Translations under genes and position numbers: made by a program
Part shown: positions 1 through 6,919 of the stretch, piece after piece
Layout of the letters: every line of letters starts with the position of its first letter
Position numbering within the stretch: position 1 is the stretch's first letter
IMG/VR virus record: IMGVR_UViG_3300036790_000366
Span: 1 to 64,000 of that record
Strand: one strand, 5' to 3'
DNA length: 64,000 nucleotides
Origin: a virus
The notes under the pieces: model-generated
The model's database searches: none
What the model saw: the letters and a program-made list of their open reading frames with translations, nothing else
Told to the model about the DNA's origin: nothing

Positions 1-721
1 CCGATCGTTCCCACACGCTGGCTCCTACCGGCGGCACCCCCCCCCCCTGCCTAGCTGTCCGTCCTTGTGTCATGGGGGAAAGTCTTCCGCCGTTCCTCCC
101 TCTAGGGCCTACAGGAGCTCTCCTAGGGCGTGGGACGTCTTGCCGGTCCCTCAGTGCCAGACCAGCTCTACGGGGCTGTCAGGGGCTCTGTACGTGCGTC
201 TGCGGTTTTTTTTCTGTGCCGTAGGTGCGGGAAGTACTTCTAGAACTACTTCTCTCCAACTGGACTTTTGACCTGCACGTTTCTGCATCCTTGCAGGTCA
301 GAATGGGTGCAACCTCAGGCCAGCCTGTCATGATCGAATCAATCTTCCCTACAATCTGTCGGTAAAACATGCCGTCTGACCTGGGGTTATCAATCTGTAA
401 CCTGAACCTGGTCAATCCATGTTGTCCAAAACCCCAGGTCGGGTAGCTTTGTCCTTGCACCACTCCGCTAGCGCACGAACGAGGAACCGCCGGACCCCCG
501 GTAGGCCGCCCGCGCCAGCCGAGACAAGCGGTGTAGGAGAGCGCGGGCCCGGAGGGGTACCGGCAAGCGGAGCGAAGTGCCGCACGAATATGGTCAGTAC
601 CTAGGCAGGATCTCGCGGTGGAGCTTCGCTCCCGCACCTGCCAAGCAAGTTGTTTGGCTTTCGTGTTCCGCGGTTCTCACCGTGGGATGCGATGGCCGTG
701 CAACCTACAGAGGAGAAAATC
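1..721. other. Non-coding hairpin-rich region
   Basis: I see no credible gene in these 721 bases: the open frames have poor composition and no ribosome-binding sites. The stretch is strongly structured. It has a C11 run at 37-47, a near-palindrome at 232-251, a hairpin with 9-bp arms at 269-277/292-300, an 11-bp inverted repeat at 378-388/430-440, an 8-bp GC stem at 508-515/541-548, a two-level hairpin at 604-642 and a 7-bp hairpin (one G-U pair) at about 668-685, just before the first gene. None ends in a clear T run. It could be a genome-end region, an origin or a long structured leader; the sequence does not decide between these. Confidence 0.6.
422..449 (+). promoter_or_regulatory. Candidate rightward promoter
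   Basis: TTGTCC and TAGCTT are separated by 16 bp. The -10 hexamer is identical to that of the much stronger promoter candidate before the tRNA cluster (12441-12446). The left half overlaps one arm of the inverted repeat 378-388/430-440, so a bound protein or a cruciform could affect it. It would drive the small rightward genes from 722 onward. Confidence 0.3.
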
Positions 722-925
722 ATGACCAGCAACGAAACCAGTACCAAGGCGACCGCACTGTGGCACCTGTCCGGCAACGCGAGCGTGTACCAGACGGACG
801 TGGACACCTCGTTCAGTGTTTCCCGCGGTCTGTCCGTGGACGAGACGGTTCGCCGCTGCATCGCGATGCGTCAGAGCGTCAGTCCTGACGACGTCGTGAT
901 CGATCAGCTCTACGCGCAGAACTGA
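722..925 (+). CDS. Small hypothetical protein (67 aa)
   Basis: First gene of the rightward block. The ATG at 722 was chosen because AGAGGAG lies at a normal distance upstream and an upstream in-frame ATG has no such site. The product is acidic and polar, with a Ser/Thr-rich N-terminus and a helical-looking C-terminus (DETVRRCIAMRQ). No domain is recognised and no function can be given. It is followed after 37 nt by another tiny gene. Confidence 0.75.
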   Translation: MTSNETSTKATALWHLSGNASVYQTDVDTSFSVSRGLSVDETVRRCIAMRQSVSPDDVVIDQLYAQN

Positions 926-962
926 ACGCCCCGCTAGGGAAGTCAGAAAGGTTGGTGCCACC

Positions 963-1109
963 GTGTTCACCGTTTATTACCAGCACTCGCGCGACGGTTA
1001 CCTGAACGTTTTCGTCTGCGATGTTCCGACGCAGAAGCTCGCGGAAACCATCTGCAAGCATCTTCAGGATGACTTCAAAGTCTTCCGCGCTTGGGCGGAG
1101 AAAGACTGA
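963..1109 (+). CDS. Small hypothetical protein (48 aa)
   Basis: A 48-residue frame starting at GTG 963, preceded by the AGAAAGGTTG box used repeatedly in this block. It begins VFTVYYQHSRDGYL and ends in the helical segment FRAWAEKD. It has two cysteines and no recognised domain. The reading frame, spacing and ribosome-binding site support it; function is unknown. Confidence 0.65.
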   Translation: MFTVYYQHSRDGYLNVFVCDVPTQKLAETICKHLQDDFKVFRAWAEKD

Positions 1110-1128
1110 GCCACTGGGTTTTGAGCAT

Positions 1129-1175
1129 GGCGCCCACGATGTGGGTGCCGTGTCCTTTGCTCAGAGGGTGCAAGG
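1129..1175 (+). other. Tandem hairpin leader element
   Basis: A 9-bp hairpin with a 3-nt loop at 1129-1149 (one G-U pair) is followed by a bulged hairpin at 1154-1175, then by GGGGAAAGGTTG before the start codon at 1193. It is one of several leaders in this block with the same two-hairpin layout. Confidence 0.5.
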
Positions 1176-1192
1176 GGAAAGGTTGGAAGATC

Positions 1193-1375
1193 ATGGAATT
1201 GCAGATCGGCGGCTCGAAAGGGTCCAAGCACTACGTCGTCCGCGATGTCCACGGGAACGTGGTGAAGAATTTCCACACGAACGACGACGCTTTTGCTCAG
1301 CGCACGCTGGCACTGCTCGCCGAGTCCTACGAACTGCTCGGCGGTATCTGCTTAGACCCGGTGGTGACCTCCTGA
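1193..1375 (+). CDS. Small hypothetical protein (60 aa)
   Basis: The start at ATG 1193 follows GAAAGGTTGG. The protein opens MELQIGGSKGSKHYVVRD, which resembles a short beta-sheet domain, and continues with a helix (AQRTLALLAESYELL). No family is recognised. Its stop overlaps the next start as TGATG, so the two genes are probably translationally coupled. Confidence 0.75.
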   Translation: MELQIGGSKGSKHYVVRDVHGNVVKNFHTNDDAFAQRTLALLAESYELLGGICLDPVVTS

Positions 1376-1767
1376 TGGCCCCGCGCGGGCGCTACAGGAC
1401 GCCGCAGACGGCCGGACGCCCCGATCCGACACCACCGGCCGACAACCCGTTCCGCTCCATCCCTACAGGGCGCTACGCGCTTCTGCACACCGGGGAAGAC
1501 CGCTGGTACTTTTTCAGCGTGTCCAACCCGGATCAAGGCAAGTGGATGGGGTTCACGTTCCTCAAAGAGATGCAGGGTCCGAACGAAGTGCGGGTGCGCG
1601 GGGAAAGAGAGAAGTCGGTTCTCTCCGCCATCCTCCGCAATCCTCTCGGGTCCGCTCAGGACTACGGGCGGCAGACCGGCGAGTGCGGGAAGTGCCACAC
1701 GCAGCTGACCGACCCGAAGTCCATCGCGCTGGGCATCGGCCCTGTCTGCATCAAGCGCTACGGGTGA
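1375..1767 (+). CDS. DUF6011-like zinc-binding protein
   Basis: 130 residues starting at the ATG inside TGATG at 1375. The last 30 residues contain CGKCHTQLTDPKSIALGIGP followed by a further Cys. This is the pattern of the DUF6011 family found in many actinophage proteins: CxxC, then LTDPxSIAxGIGPxC. The N-terminal part is basic and proline-rich, and the middle (about residues 37-100) looks like an independent beta-rich domain that could bind nucleotide or nucleic acid. The family assignment rests on the motif only and the biochemical role is unknown. A T-tailed hairpin directly follows the stop. Confidence 0.8.
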   Translation: MAPRGRYRTPQTAGRPDPTPPADNPFRSIPTGRYALLHTGEDRWYFFSVSNPDQGKWMGFTFLKEMQGPNEVRVRGEREKSVLSAILRNPLGSAQDYGRQTGECGKCHTQLTDPKSIALGIGPVCIKRYG

Positions 1768-1786
1768 TTCTAGAAGCGGAGCGAGG

Positions 1787-1809
1787 AACCGGGCATCGTC
1801 CCGGTTTTT
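1787..1809 (+). terminator. Intrinsic terminator
   Basis: Stem AACCGGG/CCCGGTT (1787-1793 and 1800-1806) with a 6-nt loop, running into T5 (1805-1809). It ends the unit containing the DUF6011-like gene and is also the first hairpin of the tandem-hairpin leader of the next gene. Confidence 0.75.
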
Positions 1810-1811
1810 CG

Positions 1812-1828
1812 TCCTGCGGCTAGCAGGA
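1812..1828 (+). other. Second leader hairpin
   Basis: TCCTGC/GCAGGA with a 5-nt loop, directly after the terminator hairpin. Its 3' arm overlaps an AGGAGG sequence at 1825-1830 that lies too far from the ATG at 1850 to be the main ribosome-binding site. The likely site is AGAAGGGTTGAG at 1834-1845. Confidence 0.45.
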
Positions 1829-1849
1829 GGTTCAGAAGGGTTGAGAGAC

Positions 1850-1990
1850 ATGTGCAGTAGTGGCAAGGGCAGACGCTCGGTTTCGCACTACCGGCGCGTG
1901 GGGCGTTTCTCCCGCGCTTTCGGTGGCTACCGTCCGCAGAACTACACCATGCGCAGCTACTTCGGTGGCGCGTCCCGGCTGTGGTTCTGA
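1850..1990 (+). CDS. Small basic hypothetical protein (46 aa)
   Basis: Starts at ATG 1850 after the AGAAGGGTTGAGAG box. The product is very basic and rich in Arg, Tyr, Ser and Gly (MCSSGKGRRSVSHYRRVGRF), with a single Cys at residue 2. A nucleic-acid contact is conceivable but nothing proves it. Its stop overlaps the next start as TGATG. Confidence 0.65.
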   Translation: MCSSGKGRRSVSHYRRVGRFSRAFGGYRPQNYTMRSYFGGASRLWF

Positions 1991-2091
1991 TGCTGGCTTG
2001 GTACGAGCAGTACCGCGGACTTTGGTTCCGCATGTCGAAATACGGTTTCCTGATCGGAACCACGATCGGAGAATGGTGGACACACCGATGA
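1990..2091 (+). CDS. Tiny hypothetical protein (33 aa)
   Basis: A 33-residue frame starting in the TGATG overlap with the preceding gene and ending in an ATGA overlap with the next, so translational coupling on both sides is the main support. It is aromatic-rich (MLAWYEQYRGLWFRMSKYGF). The stretch YGFLIGTTIGEWW is moderately hydrophobic but short for a membrane helix. Function unknown. Confidence 0.55.
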   Translation: MLAWYEQYRGLWFRMSKYGFLIGTTIGEWWTHR

Positions 2092-2468
2092 GTGAAGACT
2101 ACGGACTTATCTGGGTATGCCGGTCGTGCATGCTCGTGCACGCGAACGGCGAGTGCGGCGAGCTCCATGCGGAGTCGTGCGCGTCGCTGGACGTCCAGCA
2201 ATTTGACTTCGACAGCCAAACCGACGCGTCCTGCGACTGCGGAGCGAAAGAGCCGCTGTCCAGCATCACAGACGGATTCCGCGTCGCCATGGGCATAGGC
2301 GCGGAGGAGCACGCGGAAGGCTGTGAGAACCGCTCTGTGACCCGTTCCGCGGACATCGTGGAGTGCGACTGCGCGGAGCAGACACACAGCACTTCTCAGT
2401 GCGAGGGGTGCGGGACGTACCTGCACGGCGAGCGGCACGCGATGCACTTGTACAAGGATCAAGCATGA
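2088..2468 (+). CDS. Cysteine-rich zinc-ribbon-like protein
   Basis: 126 residues starting at the ATGA overlap at 2088. The protein has many Cys/His motifs: CRSC and a His near the N-terminus, CDC around residue 50, CDC near 94 and CEGCG followed by HGERHAMH near the C-terminus. This suggests two or more structural zinc sites. It is acidic overall. Several genes in this block encode small Cys-rich proteins, which suggests roles in binding host proteins or RNA; this is inference from composition only. Confidence 0.75.
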   Translation: MSEDYGLIWVCRSCMLVHANGECGELHAESCASLDVQQFDFDSQTDASCDCGAKEPLSSITDGFRVAMGIGAEEHAEGCENRSVTRSADIVECDCAEQTHSTSQCEGCGTYLHGERHAMHLYKDQA

Positions 2469-2707
2469 GCAGCGTCAACACGAATCCGGCGTTCGGCATC
2501 ATTCCGGATAATTTCCCCTACACGGTGGAGTCCTTCCGGACGCATGTATCCGCCGTTCACCACGAAACGAAGTACACGCGGCCCGTTTCTTTCGCGATGG
2601 TTGCGGAAGTCTGGGCGCTCCACATGAACGCGTGGATGGATCCGCGGCTTCCCGAACCGGACTTCTACCGGATCATCGCGGAAGTCGCAACCGTGTACAG
2701 CACATGA
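2465..2707 (+). CDS. Hypothetical protein (80 aa)
   Basis: Begins with ATG 2465 overlapping the previous stop (ATGA). A compact 80-residue protein with a Pro/Asn-rich N-terminus and a helical C-terminal half (FAMVAEVWALHMNAWMD). No family recognised. The following 77 nt hold a tandem-hairpin leader. Confidence 0.75.
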   Translation: MSSVNTNPAFGIIPDNFPYTVESFRTHVSAVHHETKYTRPVSFAMVAEVWALHMNAWMDPRLPEPDFYRIIAEVATVYST

Positions 2708-2711
2708 CCGA

Positions 2712-2764
2712 ACGCCGTGCGTGCGCCACTCCACTCGGAGCGGCGTGCGTTCCCCGCTCGGGGA
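2712..2764 (+). other. Tandem hairpin leader element
   Basis: A hairpin with 6-bp arms ACGCCG/CGGCGT (2712-2717, 2741-2746) is followed by a 5-bp TCCCC/GGGGA hairpin with a 4-nt loop (2751-2764) and then a GGAAAGG box before ATG 2785. Confidence 0.5.
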
Positions 2765-2784
2765 CTTAGGAAAGGGTAAGTCAC

Positions 2785-3012
2785 ATGGCCTCTATGAGCC
2801 GTAAGCACTACCGGGAATTCGCAGCGACCATCCACAACGCGGTGGACGCGTTGGACGGGTTGACCCCCGTTCGCCGCGCTGCCGCAGTGGCCGTCATTGA
2901 GAACATCGCGGACGGCATTTCCTACACCTGCAAGCGAGACAACTACAACTTCCGGTACGACACGTTTTTCGAGGCGTGCGGACTGGACGCCTACGGGAAG
3001 GTTGTCAAGTAA
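2785..3012 (+). CDS. Hypothetical protein (75 aa)
   Basis: ATG 2785 follows AGGAAAGGG. The protein is mostly helical in appearance: RKHYREFAATIHNAVDALDG, then AAAVAVIENIADGIS. It ends with a Tyr/Phe-rich segment containing two Cys. That layout is typical of small phage proteins of unknown function; no domain recognised. Confidence 0.75.
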   Translation: MASMSRKHYREFAATIHNAVDALDGLTPVRRAAAVAVIENIADGISYTCKRDNYNFRYDTFFEACGLDAYGKVVK

Positions 3013-3014
3013 AC

Positions 3015-3560
3015 ATGATCATCCGAATGCAAGGAAGCGTCTCCGGCCTGATGCCGACTGCGGAAGTACTCCGGGAGTACGTCCGGCCGTTCAACATCGC
3101 GGCTGAGAACCGCTACGGGCGCGTCGTGAACGGACGGATTCTCAACCCGTGCGACAATAGCCAGCTTCGCGGCGGGTTGACTGTGGATGTCAAGCACGTC
3201 CGCAGCACGCGGAACGGGCACACGTACAGCGTCAAGCTTGGAGCGCTCAGCAAGTCACCTGCGGCCCGACAGAGCCATTCCGGGCGCAACGGTCCGTGGG
3301 CATGCTGGCACAGCGTCTACGCCTACCTAGAGAAGCTGTACGGCGAGTTCCCGGACGCGGTGGCGCGGTCCACTTTCATCACGTACCGCGGTGTGGAGGA
3401 TTTCGAGACCAACGCACCTAAAACGTTCTACCAGCGTGTGGGCAATTCCTACAGCCGCGAGGAATACTTCGGTGCGCTGTGCCACAACCTGGGCTGGCAC
3501 GATTGGCACGACGCGCCGGACCGGAGACTTCCGGACGGTACGGATCTGATGTCTCTGTAG
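3015..3560 (+). CDS. Hypothetical protein (181 aa)
   Basis: Start ATG 3015 chosen because GGGAAGG lies upstream and it follows the previous stop by two nt. The protein has a central Arg/Lys-rich region (DVKHVRSTRNGHTYSVKLG), followed by a Trp-containing helix (GPWACWHSVYAYLEKLYGEF) and an acidic tail. No family recognised. It is the second largest product of the leftmost block after the HerA-like ATPase, level with the 181-aa product of the gene at 4275. Confidence 0.8.
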   Translation: MIIRMQGSVSGLMPTAEVLREYVRPFNIAAENRYGRVVNGRILNPCDNSQLRGGLTVDVKHVRSTRNGHTYSVKLGALSKSPAARQSHSGRNGPWACWHSVYAYLEKLYGEFPDAVARSTFITYRGVEDFETNAPKTFYQRVGNSYSREEYFGALCHNLGWHDWHDAPDRRLPDGTDLMSL

Positions 3561-3576
3561 TCCGAACGAATTGCAT

Positions 3577-3618
3577 GCGGTACGGCACAAGCCGCGCCGC
3601 GTGTTGCCCGTTCGGGCA
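3577..3618 (+). other. Tandem hairpin leader element
   Basis: Hairpin 1 (3577-3600) has GCGG/CCGC and GGC/GCC stems around an internal loop. Hairpin 2 (3605-3618) is TGCCC/GGGCA with a GTTC loop. Flanking arms 3562-3568 and 3609-3615 could pair as an alternative fold that disrupts hairpin 2. The DNA resembles the leader at 6379-6430 in both sequence (ATTGC-TGCGG, GTTGCC, GGGCAG) and fold. Confidence 0.5.
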
Positions 3619-3629
3619 GGAATGAGGGT

Positions 3630-3989
3630 ATGGCAATGAAGAGATACCGGTTCATGGCACTGGCCGACAACTACCAAGTCCCGCGCGGGTATTTGCGCGG
3701 CACGCTCACGACTCACCAAGGTTTCGACGAGAGCGCCTACGTCGTGTCGTTCGAGGGAGTTCCCAAGAGCGCGCACCATGCAACCTACGTGCTGGACTTC
3801 GGAACGAGCGTGGAAGTCCGGTGGGTTGCCGGTTGGGCATCCGAAGATCTCAATCAGATCTTTCTCCAGCCCTTCCCGCTCAACGTCGGCACGCGGCCGG
3901 ACAACGGAAGGCCGATCGACATGTCCATGTGGATGCTGGGCCCGCGCCCCGCGTTCCACCTGAAGTTGACGGAGATTGAGAAGTGGTGA
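3630..3989 (+). CDS. Hypothetical protein (119 aa)
   Basis: ATG 3630 with an upstream AATGAGGGT site; a second ATG two codons on is possible. The sequence looks like a beta-rich domain (VSFEGVPKSAHHATYVLDFG, SVEVRWVAGWASEDLN), followed by a hydrophobic Met/Pro-rich segment. No family recognised. The next gene starts inside its final codons. Confidence 0.78.
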   Translation: MAMKRYRFMALADNYQVPRGYLRGTLTTHQGFDESAYVVSFEGVPKSAHHATYVLDFGTSVEVRWVAGWASEDLNQIFLQPFPLNVGTRPDNGRPIDMSMWMLGPRPAFHLKLTEIEKW

Positions 3990-4180
3990 CCGGCGGAGTC
4001 AACGGCGGTCCGTGCGTCTCAGGCACGGCGGACTGCCCGTGCTGCGGCTACCCCACCATGGTGGCGGATTGGCGCATTCCGGAGCTCTGTCCGGAGTGCG
4101 TGATGCACGACTGCGACATGTACGTCGAATGCAGCGTGCCAACCGACGCGTGGCCGTACGACACTGATCCGCGCGACTGA
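3983..4180 (+). CDS. Small double CxxC zinc-ribbon protein
   Basis: 65 residues starting at GTG 3983 (GTG 3986 is also possible), overlapping the previous gene by 7 nt. Contains CPCCG, then CPEC, then C and C (DCDMYVEC), a classic zinc-ribbon spacing. The C-terminus is acidic. A structural zinc site is likely; the partner is unknown. Confidence 0.7.
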   Translation: MVTGGVNGGPCVSGTADCPCCGYPTMVADWRIPELCPECVMHDCDMYVECSVPTDAWPYDTDPRD

Positions 4181-4194
4181 GTTTCTTGCGTGTC

Positions 4195-4256
4195 CCACCC
4201 CTACTCTCCTCAGGGGTGGTTCGCGCTGGAATCTCAATCAGAGGTTCTATCGAGAA
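4195..4256 (+). other. Leader hairpins
   Basis: Perfect 8-bp stem CCACCCCT/AGGGGTGG (4195-4202, 4212-4219) with a 9-nt loop, then a weaker TTCT/AGAA hairpin (4245-4256), then GAGAAAGGTTGA before ATG 4275. No T run follows the first hairpin, so termination is not obvious. Confidence 0.45.
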
Positions 4257-4274
4257 TCGAGAAAGGTTGAACAA

Positions 4275-4820
4275 ATGAGGATCACTGCAACCGTCGTCGT
4301 GGAAATCGACGACAACGCCGCGGTTCTGCTCGACGCGTCCGTTGTCGGCGGCGCGTTCGGTGCGGTCCGCACCATCGTCCGCAACGCCCTGTCCGACACG
4401 GCCGGTTTCAAGTCCGTCACCGTGGACACGGACGACACGGACGGCGAAATGGATGAGGGCGGCTCTGAGCGCCCCGCACGCGAGTTCGGGGACAGGGGCG
4501 TCACCGTGGCGTCCGCGCCGCGCAAGGCGCCCCGTAAGGCCGTGCAGGGCAAGACCGCGCGGACCGGACGGCCCAAGACGCTCACCGACATGGAGGCCAG
4601 CGACGGCGAGCCGGTTCGCGAGTGGGGTGTCCGTTCGCCGGAGTCGCTGGCAGAGCAGGGCATCAGCACGCGAGTCATCGGCGGGAACGGCGAGTGGACT
4701 CCCCCGCTGCCTGAGCGCAAGGTGCGGCGCCCCAAGAGCGCGGCGCCGGTCACCAAGGGCTACAGCGTCACCGAAGAGAAGTCGTCCGCGAAGTTCGGCG
4801 GCGCCCGCACGCGCAAGTAG
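4275..4820 (+). CDS. Hypothetical protein with basic disordered tail (181 aa)
   Basis: ATG 4275 with a strong AGAAAGGTTGA box. The first 60 residues look folded (RITATVVVEIDDNAAVLLDA). The rest is rich in Gly, Arg, Lys, Pro and Thr with repeated PRKAPRK-like stretches, suggesting a flexible nucleic-acid-binding tail. No family recognised. It precedes the HerA-like ATPase gene, from which it is separated by a leader with a T-tailed hairpin. Confidence 0.78.
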   Translation: MRITATVVVEIDDNAAVLLDASVVGGAFGAVRTIVRNALSDTAGFKSVTVDTDDTDGEMDEGGSERPAREFGDRGVTVASAPRKAPRKAVQGKTARTGRPKTLTDMEASDGEPVREWGVRSPESLAEQGISTRVIGGNGEWTPPLPERKVRRPKSAAPVTKGYSVTEEKSSAKFGGARTRK

Positions 4821-4847
4821 CGAAGTAGTTGTGCCGCTTTGGTGCGA

Positions 4848-4897
4848 CCGGAACTTTCCGGTTCCGGCCGTGCCATGGCAGTTCAACACTGCCTTTT
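4848..4897 (+). terminator. Tandem leader hairpins with T-tailed second stem
   Basis: Hairpin 1: CCGGAAC/GTTCCGG (4848-4854, 4861-4867). Hairpin 2: GGCAGT/ACTGCC (4877-4882, 4888-4893) with a 5-nt loop and TTTTC. The second resembles a weak intrinsic terminator or attenuator placed directly before the ribosome-binding site of the ATPase gene. Confidence 0.55.
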
Positions 4898-4912
4898 CAG
4901 AAAGGTTGAGAA

Positions 4913-6367
4913 ATGCAGGGAGTACTGGACGGATACGAAGTGCCAGACGCCTACGCTGTGCCGCTCGGTATCGACATGGAGAGCGGCAAGCGGGTGAGTC
5001 TGGACGTCCGGAAGTTCACGCAGCACGGTTTCATCGGCGGCGCGACCGGAGTCGGCAAGACGCGCACCCTTCAGCAGATCATCGAATGGTGCTCGCAGCG
5101 CGGTATCCCCGCTCTGGCCGTTGACGGCAAGGGCGACATGGGCGGTCTGGCCATCGCGGCCGAGGCGACTCGAGAGATTCTGGACCGCGTGCAGGATCTC
5201 GGGCAGGACGAATGGTGGGACGGCACTTCGACGCCGGTGGAATTTTTGGCTCTCGGCGGGAATGGCTCGGGCGTGCCCGTGAAGGTCTCCGCCAAGACGT
5301 TCCCCTACAAGATGCTGGCCCGTGTCATCGGCTTGACCAAGCCGCAGACGACGGGCCTCGGCTACGCCTACCTGGCGTCCAAGAATGCCACGTCCGGCGA
5401 CATGCACACGTTGGAGCAGCTCAGAGAATTCGTCCGCGGTATCAAGGACGACCCTGACAGCTCCCTCAGTGAAGCGGTGGCGAACCGCATCATCGCGCAG
5501 TCGCAGCTTTTCGAGGAGTCCAACCCTGGAATCTTCGGCGCACCGGAATTCGACCCGATGGACATCATCCGGAGGGACGATGGGTGGGGGCAGGTCTCGA
5601 TCATCGATTCCGCCGCCCTCGCAGACAATCCGGAAGTCATGACCACGTTCCTTTTGTGGTTCATGGATAAGCTTTCCAAGGTGCTGCCGCAGACGACGCA
5701 GGTGCTCCCCAAGCTCATGGTCTTCATCGATGAGGCGCACGCGTTGTTCGACCAGCCGTCACCGGAACTCAAGAAGGAATTCGTCCGCGAGTTCACCGGA
5801 ATGATCAAAAAGCTTCGTTCTCAGGGCGTCGGGATCTTCCTGATCTCGCAGTCTGCGGACGACATTCCGGAAAAGGTCATGCAGCAGATCGGTTCCCGTG
5901 TCCAGCACGCGCTGCGTGCGAACACGGTCCGCGAAGCGCGTGCCGTCAAGCGGACCGCGGAGACCTTCCCCATATCCAAGACGTACGACGTGGCGTCGGA
6001 GATCACGGAGATGGGGACCGGTGAGGCCATCGTCTCTGTGCTCAATGACGACGGCCGCATGACCCCTACCACGGTCGTCCGGATGTACGTCCCGCGGTCT
6101 TCCATGGATCCGCTGGATCCGGGAGTGCAGGCGGAGATAATCCATGCCAGCGAACTTCGTAAGAAGTACGCGAGACTGGCAAAGGAACAGCGCGAAGCAG
6201 AGCACCGGGCGTCGGTACCGGCAGCGCCGATCGTGGCTACGCGGCCTTCCAAGGGGCCGCAGGGCGACGACGACGGCGACAGCCCAGTGGAGCGCATGCG
6301 GAAGCGTCTGCGGTCCGGTAGCGGCGTCGTGACACTTGACGAGTGGGCTACCAGCACGACGGAGTAG
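4913..6367 (+). CDS. HerA/DUF853-like AAA ATPase
   Basis: 484 residues from ATG 4913, after CAGAAAGGTTGAGAA. Walker A GATGVGKT is at residues 43-50 and the Walker B acidic pair is D273-E274 in VFIDEAHALF. A Ser-Gln-Ser motif (ISQSADDIPEK) resembles sensor 1, and Arg residues follow. The strand order and the phrase AVDGKGDMGGLA resemble bacterial DUF853 (YjgR-type) relatives of HerA/FtsK, hexameric ATPases that move or remodel DNA. In a phage such a protein might act in DNA ejection, in processing or against host defence; none of this is shown. It is the only large gene in this block. The C-terminal 60 residues are charged and disordered. Confidence 0.85.
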   Translation: MQGVLDGYEVPDAYAVPLGIDMESGKRVSLDVRKFTQHGFIGGATGVGKTRTLQQIIEWCSQRGIPALAVDGKGDMGGLAIAAEATREILDRVQDLGQDEWWDGTSTPVEFLALGGNGSGVPVKVSAKTFPYKMLARVIGLTKPQTTGLGYAYLASKNATSGDMHTLEQLREFVRGIKDDPDSSLSEAVANRIIAQSQLFEESNPGIFGAPEFDPMDIIRRDDGWGQVSIIDSAALADNPEVMTTFLLWFMDKLSKVLPQTTQVLPKLMVFIDEAHALFDQPSPELKKEFVREFTGMIKKLRSQGVGIFLISQSADDIPEKVMQQIGSRVQHALRANTVREARAVKRTAETFPISKTYDVASEITEMGTGEAIVSVLNDDGRMTPTTVVRMYVPRSSMDPLDPGVQAEIIHASELRKKYARLAKEQREAEHRASVPAAPIVATRPSKGPQGDDDGDSPVERMRKRLRSGSGVVTLDEWATSTTE

Positions 6368-6387
6368 TGACCGTACAGATTGCGTGC

Positions 6388-6429
6388 GGCCGGAACACAG
6401 TGTCCGGCCGTGCGTTGCCTGTATGGGCA
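6388..6429 (+). other. Tandem hairpin leader element
   Basis: Hairpin 1: GGCCGGA/TCCGGCC (6388-6394, 6403-6409). Hairpin 2: TGCC/GGCA (6416-6419, 6426-6429). Sequence and layout match the leader at 3571-3620. The downstream region contains repeated GAAGTAG words before the SD of the next gene. Confidence 0.45.
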
Positions 6430-6473
6430 GCGCAGCATCGAAGTAGTGCAGCAACGAAGTAGGAAGGAAGGAA

Positions 6474-6617
6474 ATGACGACGCACATCATCGCGATGTCG
6501 GTTCCCGCGGTCTTCACCGTGGGATTCCGTTTCGCTTTCACCACCTGGTGGAACCGCTTCACTTTCCGCCACGGTGTCCGGCGTCAGGTGCGCGAGAACT
6601 ATCGGAGGGCATCATGA
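6474..6617 (+). CDS. Small basic hydrophobic protein (47 aa)
   Basis: ATG 6474 follows AGGAAGGAA. The first 25 residues are hydrophobic (MTTHIIAMSVPAVFTVGFRF), followed by AFTTWWNR and a strongly basic tail (RRQVRENYRR). This could be a short membrane peptide with a cytoplasmic basic tail. Function unknown. The DNA at 6507-6528 can fold as an 8-bp hairpin very like the one at 668-685. Its stop overlaps the next ATG (ATGA). Confidence 0.62.
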   Translation: MTTHIIAMSVPAVFTVGFRFAFTTWWNRFTFRHGVRRQVRENYRRAS

Positions 6618-6919
6618 CGGCCATCGCGGTAAGGGCGAAGGACATGCGCGCGGGGGATGTTCTCTACTCCCGTACGGATGCAGCCGCGCTGTTCTCGCAG
6701 TGGAACGCGCACCAGATCTACGCCAGCGCTTTCTCTACTCTCGCGGAGGGCTACCCCTACCCGGAGTTCATGCTCGCCCGGCTGCTCCTGATGAGTCAGG
6801 CGCAGCACATCGAACACGTGTCGTACGGGCCGTTCAAGGCCAGGATCGTGACCGCGGGCGGGGCCGTCGTTCTCGTGCGCAGGAACATGATGGTGGCGGT
6901 TCTCAGGGGCAGCGCGTGA
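6614..6919 (+). CDS. Hypothetical protein (101 aa)
   Basis: Starts in the ATGA overlap at 6614. Opens MTAIAVRAKDMRAGDVLYSR, a pattern seen in small beta-barrel-like domains (motif AKDMRAGD). It is followed by helices (FMLARLLLMSQAQHIEH) and a valine-rich C-terminus. No family recognised with certainty. The next gene begins in a GTGA overlap. Confidence 0.75.
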   Translation: MTAIAVRAKDMRAGDVLYSRTDAAALFSQWNAHQIYASAFSTLAEGYPYPEFMLARLLLMSQAQHIEHVSYGPFKARIVTAGGAVVLVRRNMMVAVLRGSA

